64,000 bases of DNA from Onchocerca lupi (GCA_028564675.1 JAOVVO010000019.1:229535-293534), one strand, 5' to 3'; shown: positions 50,277 to 63,936, counted from the first letter of the stretch. Numbers and translations: made by a program. The notes: a model not told the origin generated them from the letters alone.

Positions 50277-51176
50277 ACCGATATAATCCTATAATCAAGA
50301 ATCTTTGAAAGCGTGCGAAGTGTCAAGTTTCAAAGCACGATAATATGACTCTATTTTAAACTGTCAGTTAATTCGCGGTGAAATGGATAATTTTTCCATA
50401 GTTTTTCTAAATTATCGAAATTTGATCCTTCCTTATTAAGAGCGACATTTCTCTTAAACTATAATCTATATTGTTTGTTTCTCTTGTTCTGATCTTTTTC
50501 CAACTTTTTAAATGAAAAAGCTTATTATTGGCTGCATTGCAGGCAGTTTGAAATGTTTTTAAACTTTTTGAATAGCAAAACACTTCATGAATTTCATACT
50601 TTTTAAAAAGGCCGCCTATTAAGTACATAGCTGCACATCATTTTCGCAATTTTGGAAATTTTTTCTTTCTTTATTTTAAGATTCATATTTTATATCTCCA
50701 AACTATTTCTTTTTGACTTTGTTATTTTTACTGAAAAGAATTATTTTTTTGTATCCGTTTGAATTTCGGCTTTTTTTCATTATGTTTGCATTGATTTCAT
50801 ATTGTTGACACATTTCATATTTATATTGTTTTCGTGTATAGTGTTTCCTAGTCATTGCTTTACCTGTGATGCATTTCTATATTCATGAGAAAGACCTTAC
50901 TGTATTTAAGTGTTTTTATAATTTATAATAATCTGAATAAAATCTTCATTAATTTCACTATCGTACCTTATAAAACTGCTATGGTGAAATCGTTGAAAAT
51001 ACTATTTAAATAGGAATAGTTTGGATTATAATGTTTTACCAAAATTTTCAGTTCTTCCTGTACTTAACGGTTTGAGTACATATGTGGGCTCTAGAATTGT
51101 CATATTATCCCTTAGTTCTTATTGTATTTTAAATCTGAAGTTGTCCTTAGTTCTTATTGTATTTTAGATATGTGAA
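50277..51176. other. Intergenic region between ADPGK and MCAT
   Basis: AT-rich, no supported gene. It holds the ADPGK 3' UTR and, at its right end, a tandem duplication carrying the MCAT acceptor. Confidence 0.5.
51110..51166. repeat. 35-bp tandem duplication spanning the MCAT acceptor
   Basis: CCTTAGTTCTTATTGTATTT starts at 51110 and 51145. The second copy ends in TTTTAG (AG at 51166-51167), 9 nt before the MCAT start codon; in the first copy the same position reads TTTTAAAT and is not an acceptor. Confidence 0.85.
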
Positions 51177-54100
51177 ATGGCGTTCTTCAGAAAACATGTT
51201 ATACTGGATTTATTAAAACTAATTCGACGAAACAAAAGAAATACTTGTAGTAGCAATGGTGAACCAGCTAAATGGTTAGACGACGCTACAACTTATGCAG
51301 ATGTGCAAACATCTTTCGTGGATCCGTGTACTTCTTTGCCATACCCGGAAAAAGTAAATTTTCAGTTCGCTATTAAAGTTGTTTCATTAATTGCTACTCT
51401 ATCTTTCATTTTCAATTAAGTGAATTTAGTTGCAGATGATTGCTTTTTCTTTTTTTCTGTTTTTTCAATCATTACTTTCCTTGAAGTTAATGGTTTCATT
51501 TCTCGAAACTACATGAAAGTAGCGTGAAAATAAATGTGAATTCGTATTTTAGAATTCTTATTGTATTGCTCTTTTGTAATTCATTATGAGAATACGCTGT
51601 ACAGTTGTATATCTGCACTTTTTTACGTTTAAGTTGAGGTTTAACTCTGATTGAAATCTATATCAGATATCTTTTGCATAAATCAGTGTATATTTGCAGG
51701 AATTACATCGGTTTTTAGAAAACAAGACACCGAAGATAATAGGAAAAGCTGATAATAAAATTGATGATAGGAAAAGAAACGATTGGAAGCTCGATTTTAG
51801 TCAAATACCTATAGAAGAACAAGTGGTTGTTTTATTTCCCGGTCAAGGAGCGCAGTACGTCGGCATTGGTAAAAAGGTATTCTAGATTTGTATTCAGCAT
51901 TGGTCTTTAATGCAGAAAATGAAATGAAATTCTGATAGAAGTCTCAATTTAATGTATTCAGGTGATGGACTGTGACAGAGCAATTGATGTTTATAAAAAA
52001 GCATCAGAAGTATTGCAGTATGATTTATTGAAATTGTGTTTAGAAGGTAGGTTTATTATAATAAAGAATTATGACATTTATTGTTATAGTTTCGGGTAAT
52101 AATTTTTATTCTCTAAAGTTTGGTTATCATTGAAAACTAAAAATTTTCAAAAAAATAAAACTAACAAGCTTTTCTTAATTCTACTCGCAATAACTTTTTT
52201 AAATGGATCTGATTTTAAGGTTGTTTAAAATACAAATCGTGGGCTGCAGAATTATTGAATAAAAGTAAAATCATGCATGCATTTTCAAATTGAACTTAAA
52301 AATTGTGGATCTATTTTCAAATTTGATTTGAAACTTCTTAAAAATAGGACCAAAATCAAAACTCGATCAGACAATTTACTGTCAACCAGCTATGTTTGTT
52401 AGTTCATTGGCTGCTTGGGAAAAAGCAAAGACAAAAGATGAAACATTGAATGCTCGTACGACTGATGTAGCTGGTTTCAGTGTTGGTGAATTTGCTGCAC
52501 TTGTACTTTCTGAAGTACTTTCTTTCGAAGATGGTAAGTTTTGCTTTAATAACGACAGACAATTCTGTGTTTTAGTTTTCTAATTTAGTTTTACATATTT
52601 TTTCTTGCTGTACTACTTGAATAGTATTAAGTTTTGTATTTTCATTGTTACCTTTATAAGTATTTGTTCACATACCTTTTTTATTCGTTTAAGTCTTTAT
52701 TTTTGACTAAATAGTAATCTGAATGTGTTATTATCCTGTTTTTTGAAATAGTCATCGCTCGTAATTTCGTAATATAAGTCGAGTAATTATCGATGATTTA
52801 TATTTATTTTTAGGTGAGGAATGTATTTCACCTTTCGCATAACTTATTTATATTTTCATTGACACGACATTCGAGTTTTTATGAATTTAAATTCAATAAC
52901 ATAGCAAATTTGATTTCTTGCTGAAGGAATCAAATTTGTATTGTTAGCCTATATTATCGACCTTAATTCATAATAGTTAAAATATCGATAAAATGTCCAG
53001 TGAATGTGAGTTGAGTATAAACCTGATACTTTTTTATCACTTTAAAATTTTGGTTGTCATTGGAATCCAGTATTTGTTGATTGAGTTTTATGATGACAAA
53101 ACGGTTTAATGAAATTGTTTTGTCAGATTCAAAAATTTTTATACAGCTCTTCGATTGGTAAAAATTCGCGCCGAAGCCATGCAGGAATGCAGTTTACGGC
53201 AGCATTCCGGAATGATAACAATACGAGTAAATGCGGCTACACGATTGGAGGAAGCGCTAGAAGACGCTAGAACTTATGCCTCGTTTGTTTATTTTTCTTT
53301 AACATTAGCACATTGTCTATGCAAATATATGATATGATGTTAAAATAAATGAAAATTTTTTCAGTTCATGCAGAATTTAGCTTTTTAAAATATAAATTAA
53401 AATATCGGAACCTCAAAATATCTCTCGAAATGAACATCCTGTATTTAAAGCACTTAAATTTTTAGGGAAAAAGAAGAGCTACCGATATGTGAAGTAGCCA
53501 ATTATTTGTTCTGTGGTGTGAAAGTTATTGGTGCATCGGAAAGTTGCATTGATTTTCTGAATAATAATCAAGAGAAATATATTTTTCAGGTATTTTCGTG
53601 AAAACAAGTCTTTTGGAGCTAAGAATAATTTTCTTACATAAATGAAATTAATCTTTTTCATTTGTACATCGATCTACTATTCCGCTTATTTTCCTTCATT
53701 CTTCTTTCTGCGTTTCTTTATTGTAATGGTTTTCAGGTGATAAAAAGATTGGCCGTAAATAGTGCATTTCATACTACCCTAATGAAAAATGCTGCTGATA
53801 CGTTGAAGAATGCTCTGAAAGGTTGGTTTCTTTGTTAGAATTTCAGGTTTTATTGATCCTTTCAGTAATCTTCATGGTAATTATAAGTTTTACTAAGTGT
53901 TCAGATTTAAGATAAACTATATTTTAAAATTTTAATGATAAAAATTGTGATATGCTCAATTTCAGCTTGCAGTAATTGTATCTTTATTCCCTTATTTTAA
54001 ATTTAAATATATTTTTTAAGAAGAAATAATTATAAAAAGAGGATAGATTGCGAATGCTATGAATTAGGCTCATATTTTATTTATTAATCGTTTGAAATGC

Positions 54101-54608
54101 TGAGTGCCATTTAATATGAAAAATGAGTGAAAAATTTTAGTTTTCAGATGTAAAAATTAACCAACAGCCGCGAATGAATATTTATTCAAATTATACAGGG
54201 AAACTACATATATACAAAGAGAGACAGATTCGTGAAGCAATCGTTAAGCAAGTTTATTCACCAGTCAAATGGGAGCAGATCCAACAATTACTTCATGCAA
54301 AACACAAAGTAAGCATTGTGTTACTTGCTGCTCTTTACTTGTTTTGCTCATATGCGTTTTTAATTTTTGAATGGAGATCAAATAAATAATTTTGGATTGT
54401 TTATGAGGGAAATAATATTTCTGAGATAGATTATTTGAAAATACAGAGTTTTTGACCCATTTACAAAATAACTTGAGTTTCTTGGATTTCATTTCAGGAC
54501 TTCAAGTTTCCAATATTCATGGAAGTAGGGCCAGGAAAACAACTTGGTGCGATGCTTTTGAAAATCAGTAAAAAAGCTTACAAGAACTACGTGAGCTATC
54601 CTGTGTAG
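51177..54608 (+). CDS. MCAT: Malonyl-CoA:ACP transacylase, mitochondrial
   Basis: Nine phase-consistent exons encode 413 aa: 51177-51353, 51700-51876, 51962-52046, 52348-52533, 53147-53282, 53466-53589, 53737-53821, 54148-54308, 54498-54608. The enzyme loads malonyl groups onto mitochondrial acyl carrier protein for type II fatty-acid synthesis, the route to octanoate and lipoate. The N-terminus (MAFFRKHVILDLLKLIRRNK) is basic and amphipathic, as in matrix-targeting peptides. Catalytic-domain motifs are PGQGAQYVGIG (about 106-116), GFSVGEFAAL with nucleophile Ser191, VKIRAEAMQE with the carboxylate-binding Arg216, NSAFHT with catalytic His307, and EVGPGKQLG near the end. GFSVGE is the animal mitochondrial form of the GHSLGE motif. 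The last exon codes for only 36 residues and stops 116 bp before the stop of the convergent gene. Confidence 0.95.
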
Positions 54609-54699
54609 ATCCATCTTTTGGACCAAATGTTTATTTTCTCAGGATTTTCTTAGTGATTTCGATGAAATTTTCAGACCTGAATATTTTAAAATTTTTGGA

Positions 54700-54705
54700 T
54701 TTATT
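54700..54705 (-). terminator. Polyadenylation signal of the CPG4-like gene
   Basis: AATAAA on the minus strand about 20 nt after the stop at 54725. It lies in the 116-bp gap shared with the convergent MCAT gene. Confidence 0.55.
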
Positions 54706-54724
54706 CAAATATGTTAAGAAGAAC

Positions 54725-57700
54725 TTAGTTATAGCAAAATGAAATACTGAGCAGTGGAAAAATTATGCTTGGAATGGCATGAGAAGCATGATCCGAATCC
54801 ATTATATTTTCCGGATGAGGATTACGTGCTTGTGAAGACGAAAAAATTAACCATCTTTCATTATTAATTCGACTTTCAATAGTTAGGTTGAGTAGTTGCC
54901 GGCAGGAATGTGGCAGCTGGTCAGTAATACCGAGATGATTGTATAACTGTTCAAAGCTGAAAATTTTCCTTTCCAACATCAAAGCAAAAATTTGAAAAAA
55001 AAATTAAATGCAACTGCACGTGTAATTTATAACATTTCATATTTTGAATTCCGAATTAAGTATTGCGAAGACTCAGAATTATAAATAAGAAACGTCTTAG
55101 TTTGACTCGAATTAAAAGTTAAAAAACATAGTTTTTTTTTCTTGTATCACGTTCTGGCTGCTAAAGAAAAATGAAATTTTTGTCTCCTAGAAATTCATAG
55201 CTGGAGGATGACATCATTAATATGTTTTTAGTGAGATGATTTATAAACGAAGAAATCAAAGTTATGAGGAAGTCTTGAATGTGCAGATCCGAATTGTCTC
55301 AGTTCAAAGTCTGTCCTCTCCCATGTGACCTATCTTTTTTGAGATTTCGACTAGTTATCTTAATTTTTTGATATGGATAAGTTCACCTCGTAAAGCCAAT
55401 GGTAATGAACTTGAGCATCATCTTAGCTGCATCTTCACCACAGCCATTTCGTGTGATCGGTTCGATACATTTGATCATATTTGCCAAATCTCTGAGTGAA
55501 TATTTATGTTGTTGAATGTTTGAATACATGTATCAATTCTTGGATTTTTTTTAAATTAACAATTTAACGAGAAGTTCTATGTTAAATGATGTTTAGTTTC
55601 AGAAGCCTTTCATTTAAAAAATATTGGTATCTTTTTCTTGTTTTAACTAGAAATATCTTATTTTAGAGCTATTTTGCAATTTCTATCATAAAAGGAAAGC
55701 GAGGAGAGGGAAAAATAAAGGGATTTTTTTTTAAAATTTTCTCAAAATATGCAATATTTAGAGTATTGAAGTAGTAAATTTCAAAAGTCTGTATCCGAAT
55801 ATAATATATAAATAAAATTTTTTGAAATTATTCTCTTAATGTAGAAATCGTTATTTTTTGTTTTTCTACTTGACAGGGTAATCAGTTGTTATTACTGTTT
55901 CTGGGAATAAATTTTTGAAATTTAAATTTTTTAATTTCTTAAAATAAACTGTTACAATTTACCTGCAAAGCATTCCCAATCTCTTTTGAATATTATGCTG
56001 TTCACGATTAATAACAGTTGAACTGAATGAATTACTAGCCACCAATGACTGATTTATTTCTTTTTGACATCGTGACATTGCCACCGGTTCATATCTATAT
56101 TTTGTATGAGATGACTTACGGGATAATTTATTGATTATTGAAAGATGATATTACTGATCGATTTGGCGGGATGGATTTTTGAGCATTATTTCACAAAAAA
56201 TGCGATGAAAGTTATTTTCTTGATTTCTGTTAACGAAATTTCTGGAATTCCAATTCTGGGAAATGCAGGAAGAGATAAAGAACTTACTGAGCAAGACATG
56301 GCAAATTATTGAAGAATTCTGAAATTGAAATTTATTTAGATATTCGTAATATTTATTATTGTTTTTGAGATATATAATCTGCTTATTACTCGATTATTTA
56401 TAGAATACTGGGACCAGCTTATTCCTTTTTTTTTTTTTTTTTTACTTGGATGGATCTTGTGAAGTTTCAGAATTCAAATTCCAAAGCTTTTGCGAAATAA
56501 TCTGTATTTTGTCCAATTTTATAATTTTTGCAACTATTGATCCTCAAAGGAAAAGTGGAATTTGAATTACATGATCAATAGATTGATCGATCATATTTGC
56601 AGTATTGATTTTATGTGAAAATAGATTTTAATAATTTCAGTTATCCCAAATATACTTAAGACTCACTGATAAGTTTTTGCTGTTCCATCATCGTCAGGAA
56701 TGGAACCTGATAGCTGCTTGGATTTGATCATTTACGGGATGTTGGAAATCAGCTAAGTTCTACATTTTTGCTGCTTTAATGCGGAGAAAAGTAAAAACTT
56801 TATTGGTAGAAATATTACTTTTGCATTTTCAGACTCAAAAATATGCTTATTGTTTGCGAAAAAAGTAATAAAAATAGAGTTTTAGGATGTTTGAACAATG
56901 GTGAAATTCCAAAGTTAAGTTTTAAAATAAATTGAGAAATCTGCAGGTAAGATCATTCAAGACAACTAATGAGGGAAAACTGAAAAGATATAGCGAAATA
57001 AGTTATAAATGGACTTCAATCCAAACTTTTACTCGGACGGAAGTCTCGATTCTAAGGAATGAATGCAATAAATATGTATAATTTAACGCTTTGTCAATAT
57101 CCTTATCCTAAGTTCATGTTATAAATTTGAGAAAGTTACCAAAGTTATTTCCCTTCTTGTGAGAAATGGGTAAGTCTAGGATTTATAGTTTTGATCACAA
57201 TGTTGCAAATAACTAGATGGAAAATTCCCGAGGGGAATCCCCAAGGATCCAGCTGCACATACATATTTCATATATATATCTCTTTGAGAAAGATTCTAAC
57301 TTTCCCTTTTTTCTTTTATTACTAAATTCTTACATTTCAAAACGCGAGAATAGCATAATTGTGATTTAGTATTTTCCTTGTTTATTAAGAAATCAATTAA
57401 AAATGTAACTTTTAATTTGTTCCTGTAAGTTCAAGTTTGGAATTCGTGAACATCATATAACTTGCAATTTTGCTTTTTACAAAATTATCCGAAATTAAAT
57501 GAACTTTAATGGAAAGCCAAACCTTCTTTTTGTTCAACACAAATGAAGTGTAATCCGGCGTATGTTTGACGAATACTGGCACTGAATTCGGATGCTTTCT
57601 CGCATTCCTCCAAACATTTATCGATTCGTTTATAGGCCCTGAATTTATTTATAACTTTTAAAAATAATTCCAAAATATGCAAAACTTTCTATCAAACTTC

Positions 57701-58795
57701 AAATCAATATGAAGTGACTAGAGGAATGATTAATTTTAGCCTAAACAGAATAATATTACACAATTTTTAGCATTTTTCATTGTCCTAACTTTTAATACAA
57801 CTAATTTTAAAGTAAAAAAAAAAAAATCAACTTACTGACAAATATTGTGGAATGAATTTTCGGTCACTCGCCGATTTTTTGATGCCTGAAAACATTGTTC
57901 ATTTCTCATATATATTTCTGGTGAATTTTATCAAAATTTAAAATTTGTTGGTTCCTTTTAACTTTAACGGAAAAATCTTCTTGACATCGATGAAATCGCC
58001 ACTTATTTATATCTTTTATTAAAACATCAGCATTTAATTGCAAATTTGCCTTGTTTTAGGTTTTAAAAATCAATTCTCAACAGCAAATATGAAGCGATAA
58101 ATAAGCCATCATTTAATAAAAGCAATCTAATTTGTAGAATTTCCAAGTTTATTTTACACGTGACCCCGGTTTACTCAAATTACTCAAATTATTTCGTATT
58201 TGATCTTTCGAATTCAACCATTTCTTAAAAACTAATATTTGGAATTATATTATTTTATAAAGATTACAGTAATTAAATATTGATTATTATAATCAATAAC
58301 TGTAGTAATTCAAGGCGATTGCAGTAACCAAATAATATTGCATTTTTGGTGACATTCTGGTGACATTTGAAAGACAAAAGAAAGAAACTTGAACTTGTAA
58401 AAGTTGTGTCCAAGAAAGTTGCCCTTGATGATCACTTCGACTGAATGGTGTACTTTCCATAATAACTTGCATTTCACTAATGCATGGTTCCACACAATCA
58501 CCACTCAAAAACCCTTTTATACCTCGGGCATTTATAGTATCTATAAAGAAGTTCAAAGTTCACCGATTTACATTTAAATTGAGCAAATTGCTTTTGTTGA
58601 AAGATAATATGACTGAAAATTCCTCATTAATTCTATAAATATCTTTAATATCTAAAAGAATGTTATCAGTTGTTGAAAAAGAATTAATTAATTAATAGAC
58701 AATCATATCATAGTTTTATTTTTAATTAAAGTTTCAATTTACAATAAAATCTTACATGTAATTAAAACGATAAATGCTGGAGTGATTATCATCAT
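54725..58795 (-). CDS. Secreted CPG4-like (chondroitin proteoglycan 4 domain) protein
   Basis: Eight minus-strand exons keep phase and give 288 aa: 58795-58756, 58540-58395, 57885-57836, 57638-57523, 56752-56707, 56094-55963, 55491-55387, 54956-54725. The start MMIITPAFIVLIT is a short hydrophobic leader. Cysteines fall in the pattern of the CPG4 domain: GDCVEPC, FHNICQ, DKCLEEC, GLHFICVE, SRCQKE, GMLCRDLANMIKCIEP, NGCGEDA and a final QLPHSCRQLL. The C-terminus ends in a hydrophobic stretch (IPSIIFPLLSISFCYN), which could be a GPI-anchor signal. CPG4-type proteins are nematode extracellular matrix or eggshell-related; Ser-Gly attachment sites are not obvious here, so glycosaminoglycan attachment is not supported. 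The small exon at 56752-56707 is the least certain. A short upstream ORF precedes the start. Confidence 0.75.
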
Positions 58796-59694
58796 ATCGA
58801 TGTTATATCATACCATAAATTTGACAGGTCATTTTTCTCCTGAATATATCAAAAATTACGAAAGAGATATGAAATAATGAACTTTAAATTTGGAAAAAAA
58901 AACTAAAATTCGTAGAAAATAGTTCCCAAATTAACAAAAATTATTTGGCAAACTAATTTCAGAAAAGCAGAGTAAACAAAAAAAAAACATTTATTGATCC
59001 TATAATTAATTTTATTATTAATTTCATTATTTTTTATTTTTTTATACAAGGAATTCTTTTTATTATTGCCAGCTGTCCTGAACTTTCCAAAGTTGTAGTA
59101 TTTTTAGATATCTTCTTTCACAATCGATAATTCATCACTCATTTTTGCATTTCAATGATAATACTAATGATTAATAATTAGAAAAATATGAGAGTTGTAG
59201 CTGAATTTAAATTTGTCTGTTTGCAATACAAAGATTGTTCTGAGTTGTTGCAAATTCAAGCCATAGCTGGATTATCAATCGTGGAAGATAATAAAATGTT
59301 AAAATTTAAAATAATATTATTCTGCAAAGTACTAATCAGTTGAATAAAATAAAATGAAATCTGCATAATCACTTAAAATCTACTAGAATTCAAGTCTAAA
59401 ATCATCAGAATCTCAACTAGATTATAATTACATAAAACATCTTTAAATATTCAATATTAAAGCTAAATAAATGAATATTTTTTTACAATGAGTTCCAACT
59501 TGTTGAAAATTGCATTATTTTCTAATTAATTAGTTTCTTCTTAATAATCAGAGTAGTTCAAATAACCGTGGAAAGACCTCTTGGTCTCGAATATTTTCTG
59601 CACAGCTTTCCATAAAGTTGTTAATAATATTTAATAACTTTTGTGGTTATTTGGTAATTGATATCAGTATTTTCGAGATTTTCGATGTCTAAGC

Positions 59695-59780
59695 AAGCGT
59701 ACAAGCCTTTTTGGCGTAGCAAATTTTTAAAACGTTACAAGCATACAAGCCTCTTTGGCGTAACGTTTTAAAAATTTGCT
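59695..59780. repeat. 21-bp perfect inverted repeat with nested direct repeat
   Basis: The arms 59718-59738 and 59760-59780 are perfect reverse complements (AGCAAATTTTTAAAACGTTA plus one base). The 21-nt loop, with its right edge, repeats the sequence just left of the left arm: AAGCGTACAAGCC at 59695 and AAGCATACAAGCC at 59739, both running on to TTTGGCGTA. Confidence 0.88.
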
Positions 59781-60681
59781 TAAGAATTGTTAAAAATAAT
59801 TTTAAAAAATTGCGATTAAGAAGAAATTAAAAAACATCAATTAGCAAGCAAATCAAAATGTGAATTAAAGTAATAAACAATTGATTACAGTCATTGCTAT
59901 TTTGTGTATTTGATTTTTTCACAAATAATTCTATAAAAATGCTAAAAATGATGTTGACATACAGCGCTGACAATGGAGTAAGTGAACGGTGACGCCTAAA
60001 ACTTATAAAATTACATACAATTCAATAGATGAGAGATTCAATGAAAAAAGCCAAATAAATTGCTGTGAAAAATGTTTTCGCAAGAAGAAAGAAATTTAAT
60101 TTTCCAAGAAATGATCAATGCAAATGGGGGATGTTTCATCATTTTGTTATTACTAAATACTAACTTAGTTTGTCAATACAAATCTTCGAGAGATTGGAAG
60201 AGGAAGAGAAGGATGAAAAATGAAAGTGGAAGTGAGTCTGGAAATGGCGATATTTATATAACAGATGATTATTTCTGAAGATTATATATGAGAGGATTCA
60301 GATTTGACAAATCTGAATTTGAAAAATTCAACTTTTGGAGGGAATTGAATCTTTCGCAACCAATTTCTTGAAGTTTAGAAGTTCAAAATCCAAAAAATTT
60401 CAATTGCAAAACTCAAAATTATTATTCTATAGTGCTCATTTTGCAAAATAATTGAGAATTAAAAAAAAAAATTGATTTCGAATGATAATTTGAATAAAAT
60501 TGAGTTTCTTAATGACAAATTAAATACATGTCAAAGAGATATCATCGCTGTCTTCGTTATTTTGAAATTAATGTTATGGTTAAGCATTTATCACAGAAAA
60601 AAGTAGATTCAATTAATTCAGGTACTTGAAATCTGTTCATTAACTATCAGATTCTGCAAGTAGACACATTTTCTATGCTAG

Positions 60682-60723
60682 TTAAAGTTTATGCTAATCC
60701 ATATTGAATAGCATAAACTTTAA
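60682..60723. repeat. 15-bp perfect inverted repeat
   Basis: TTAAAGTTTATGCTA (60682-60696) and TAGCATAAACTTTAA (60709-60723) around a 12-nt loop. A third related half, TTAGCATAAACTAG, follows at about 60739. Confidence 0.88.
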
Positions 60724-63349
60724 TAGATATAATTTCCAATTAGCATAAACTAGAACTCAAAATTCAGAATGAAACTGAAAAGGAATGAAATCTGATCTTA
60801 TCATTGATATTATTAAATAAACCAGTTTGGTATTTCCTTTATCTCTCAACATTTGAAATGACCAAGTCATTTCCCGATATTTCCTAATCTTGATGGAAAA
60901 TATATATTTATCTAAGAGAGCACATATCAAATGAATAAATAGACTCACATATATTTTCAATAAGAGAGCCGATTGGATGATTTGTGCTTTTCAAGTTCAA
61001 TTAATTTCAATGGGCAATGACAAGAAAGCTTCTTCCTTGAATCGAAGGTATTGCCTTTCCTTCCCTTATTTTCTCTTCCACAAATCAAGGAAATTTCGAA
61101 TCTTTTTGTCCTCTTGCTGTCAACGTAGTGTCAACTTTTTAAAAGCTTTAAGAGTAATAGAAGCTTTCTCCGAAAAACATATATCATTAGACCATTATAT
61201 GCTACAATATTTCACTCAAAGCAAATAGACGGCATCTGTCGTAACAGATTTCATGGCACCCTTCATTCTGTTGTTGGATAACAAAATGACTAGCTGGAAA
61301 ATTTGAAAATGAATGAACGAACGAATAAATAGATAAATGGATGGATGATCGATTGAAGAATAAAACGTAAAATTTCAAACTCAATAACATGAATGCCTTG
61401 CACTTCGCTTTAAAAAAAAAAAAAAAAAAAAGAGAAAAAAAGAAAAAAAAATTGAAAGTAACTCAGCAGAACATTGAAGTTTAAAATTCTACTGTCACAC
61501 GAAAAAAATCCAAAAAAAAAAAAAAAAATGTTATCCGAAAGGTCAAAAAACTGAAATATTCCGAAGATGGAATATTTTAGTGTTACAGTATCACTGCGAT
61601 TATGTTTAAAAGAAAACGTCGCGATAGCTTACAAAGCTAACCGTTCTGTTTATTCAACAATTTCATGATGTTTTCAGGGTCAAAAATATATCGAATTTAT
61701 CTAAATTTCTTAAAAAAATAAAAAAAACAGTTCCAATAGTGCATTGATTGTTTTTCACTATGCTTACAAAATGAAATTATAAAATTTTTTAGTTTCTCTG
61801 TTAAATGCATTATTTCGTATCTCCTAACAAATACCACTTCTCTTCCCACTCTTTTTTGAATTATATTTTTCTGATCAGATATTAATTGGAAACATCAATT
61901 TCATTAACAGTTCTTTTGCTATTACTGTTATTATTATTGCTATTACTATGAACTATTATTTCTTAATGTTAATTTTAACTTATTAGTTCTCATTTACAGC
62001 ATGCCGATTTTACGAATATAATGATACTCATGGCTGGAACTTTGAGAAGGTTTACTTACTGAATCACTAAGATGAATCACTGAGCAGTTATAGGAGAAAG
62101 TTATAAAAGATCTAATGATTTTGTATAAGGATTTTAACCAAAATTTTCAGGTTTAAAAATTCAGAATGTAAGAAAAAATGTAGAAATATCTACATATGAA
62201 AATATGTCTACGTGAGAGAATAAGAAATTTTAATTTCATATTCTCTCATGAATAATAAATGGAAAATTTCAATCTAAGAAGTTGCATTGCTAAAATTGAA
62301 GTAATGAACAGACAAATTAAGCTTTTACTAATAGAAATGATGGAAAAACTGAATTGGATCGTATTTAAAGTCACATTTTAGTTTGAGATATTTATAAGAA
62401 GGAATAAATTATAAGAAAAAAAACCTTATATGGAATAGAAAAATTAACTTTATGGATTGTATTTTCGAAGTTATTAGTTTATTTTGAAGCTCTCTAAATC
62501 AAAAGATCTGTTCCACTAACTTCGAAAAGCTTCTGATCATTATAGCAAAGAAGAGGGGATAGTATTCTTGCTTTTTTCTCTTTTTTTTTTCTGTAAAAAT
62601 AAGAAAAAAAAAGAAAGAAAAAGAAAAAGCGAAGAATAAGGAGAATATAGGAAGTAATGGTACACTTGAAGTAATTCCCCAGAGAGTCATTTGGCTCGTT
62701 CAGTATGCATAAATCTTTGGCCCTAATCTACTAATTATTTCAAATAAAAAGTCAGACCGGCTATTCAACCATTTACATTAAGGACAGCAAATAAATGAAT
62801 GCGATTATAATTAACTCGGCAAAAAAAAGTTAAGAACAATATAGGAAGTTTTGAAATTTTCACACAACGTTGCATTCGAATACGCGCCATGTTTCTTTGT
62901 GCACACGTTGCTGTAACTCAGTCTGATCAAGTGCAAAAAAAAAAAGAAAAGAGAAATCGCACGTTTCTAATATGTTTGATTTCACAATGTTTGTGGATGT
63001 TCAATGTTTTTTGTTGTTCCATTGTCTAGACTGAATCACAGCAATGCATGGATATAAAAAGTATAAAATAAAAAGGAAAAGTGGACTTAGAAATTGAATC
63101 GCTAATGAAATTCCGTATTCTTTTTTTTTTTTGTTTTTCCTTGATCAATTTATTAGTTTGCTTTCCTATTCGGTACAAAAGAAGAAAAAAATAAATTGAA
63201 ACCATAATGAATCAGGCATATTTTAATCATGAAATGCAATACTATGATAGTGGTAATAAAATATCAGTGCAGAACACAATTAATTAATTGTCATATATAA
63301 AACGACTTGATAAATTTATTAACTCATTTAAATCTAAATGCTGATAAAT

Positions 63350-63568
63350 TTAGCAACATCCATATTGACAGATCATGGAATCGATGTTTTGGAAATAAGT
63401 GTCGCAAGTGAATAATTTCTTCCTACCACTTTCAATACCTTCTTCAATGAAGCATTTATGAATATATAATAAGCAAATTTCAATATTTCCAGGACAAATA
63501 TGCTTTTGAAATTGGAATTTATAAATTTGATTGAGGGATCGATTTGATGATGTAAATGAACGTTTCAA
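63350..63568 (-). other. Possible last exon of a small cysteine-rich protein
   Basis: On the minus strand this frame ends with the Cys-bearing run HICPGNIEICLLYIHKC, then LFTCDTYF and MICQYGCC before the stop. Seven cysteines in about 50 residues is unusual for random AT-rich DNA and fits a small secreted protein. No signal-peptide exon and no good acceptor were found, so this is only a candidate. Confidence 0.2.
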
Positions 63569-63936
63569 ATAGATGTTCTAAATAAATACAGACTGCGCAG
63601 TTATTTTATTTGCTTCTTATAACCAACTTTCTAACTTTTCGGCATTTTTATTTTTTTGAAAACAGTAACAAAATTTTTAAAAATCTGTATTCGGTCAAAA
63701 AAATCCCATGAGGAAAAATTTTCCTTAGCTTCTTTATTCGAACGGTACATCTTAGAAATCAGAAAAGATGATAAGCAGCTCAGACATAACTAAAACTTGA
63801 TTTATGGTTTTCAATCAAGTCTGCAAAACACAATGGAGTGCTTTATTATGAACTCATTTTAGAGTTTGATAAATGAAGCAAAACAACAATGACGCACGAA
63901 ACTTTTCAATTTCCTGATTTTACAGAGGAAATCGAC

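Noticed and set aside
60072..60278. 68-codon plus-strand frame
   Set aside because: No homology, no splice signals consistent with a larger gene, and a low-complexity charged tail.
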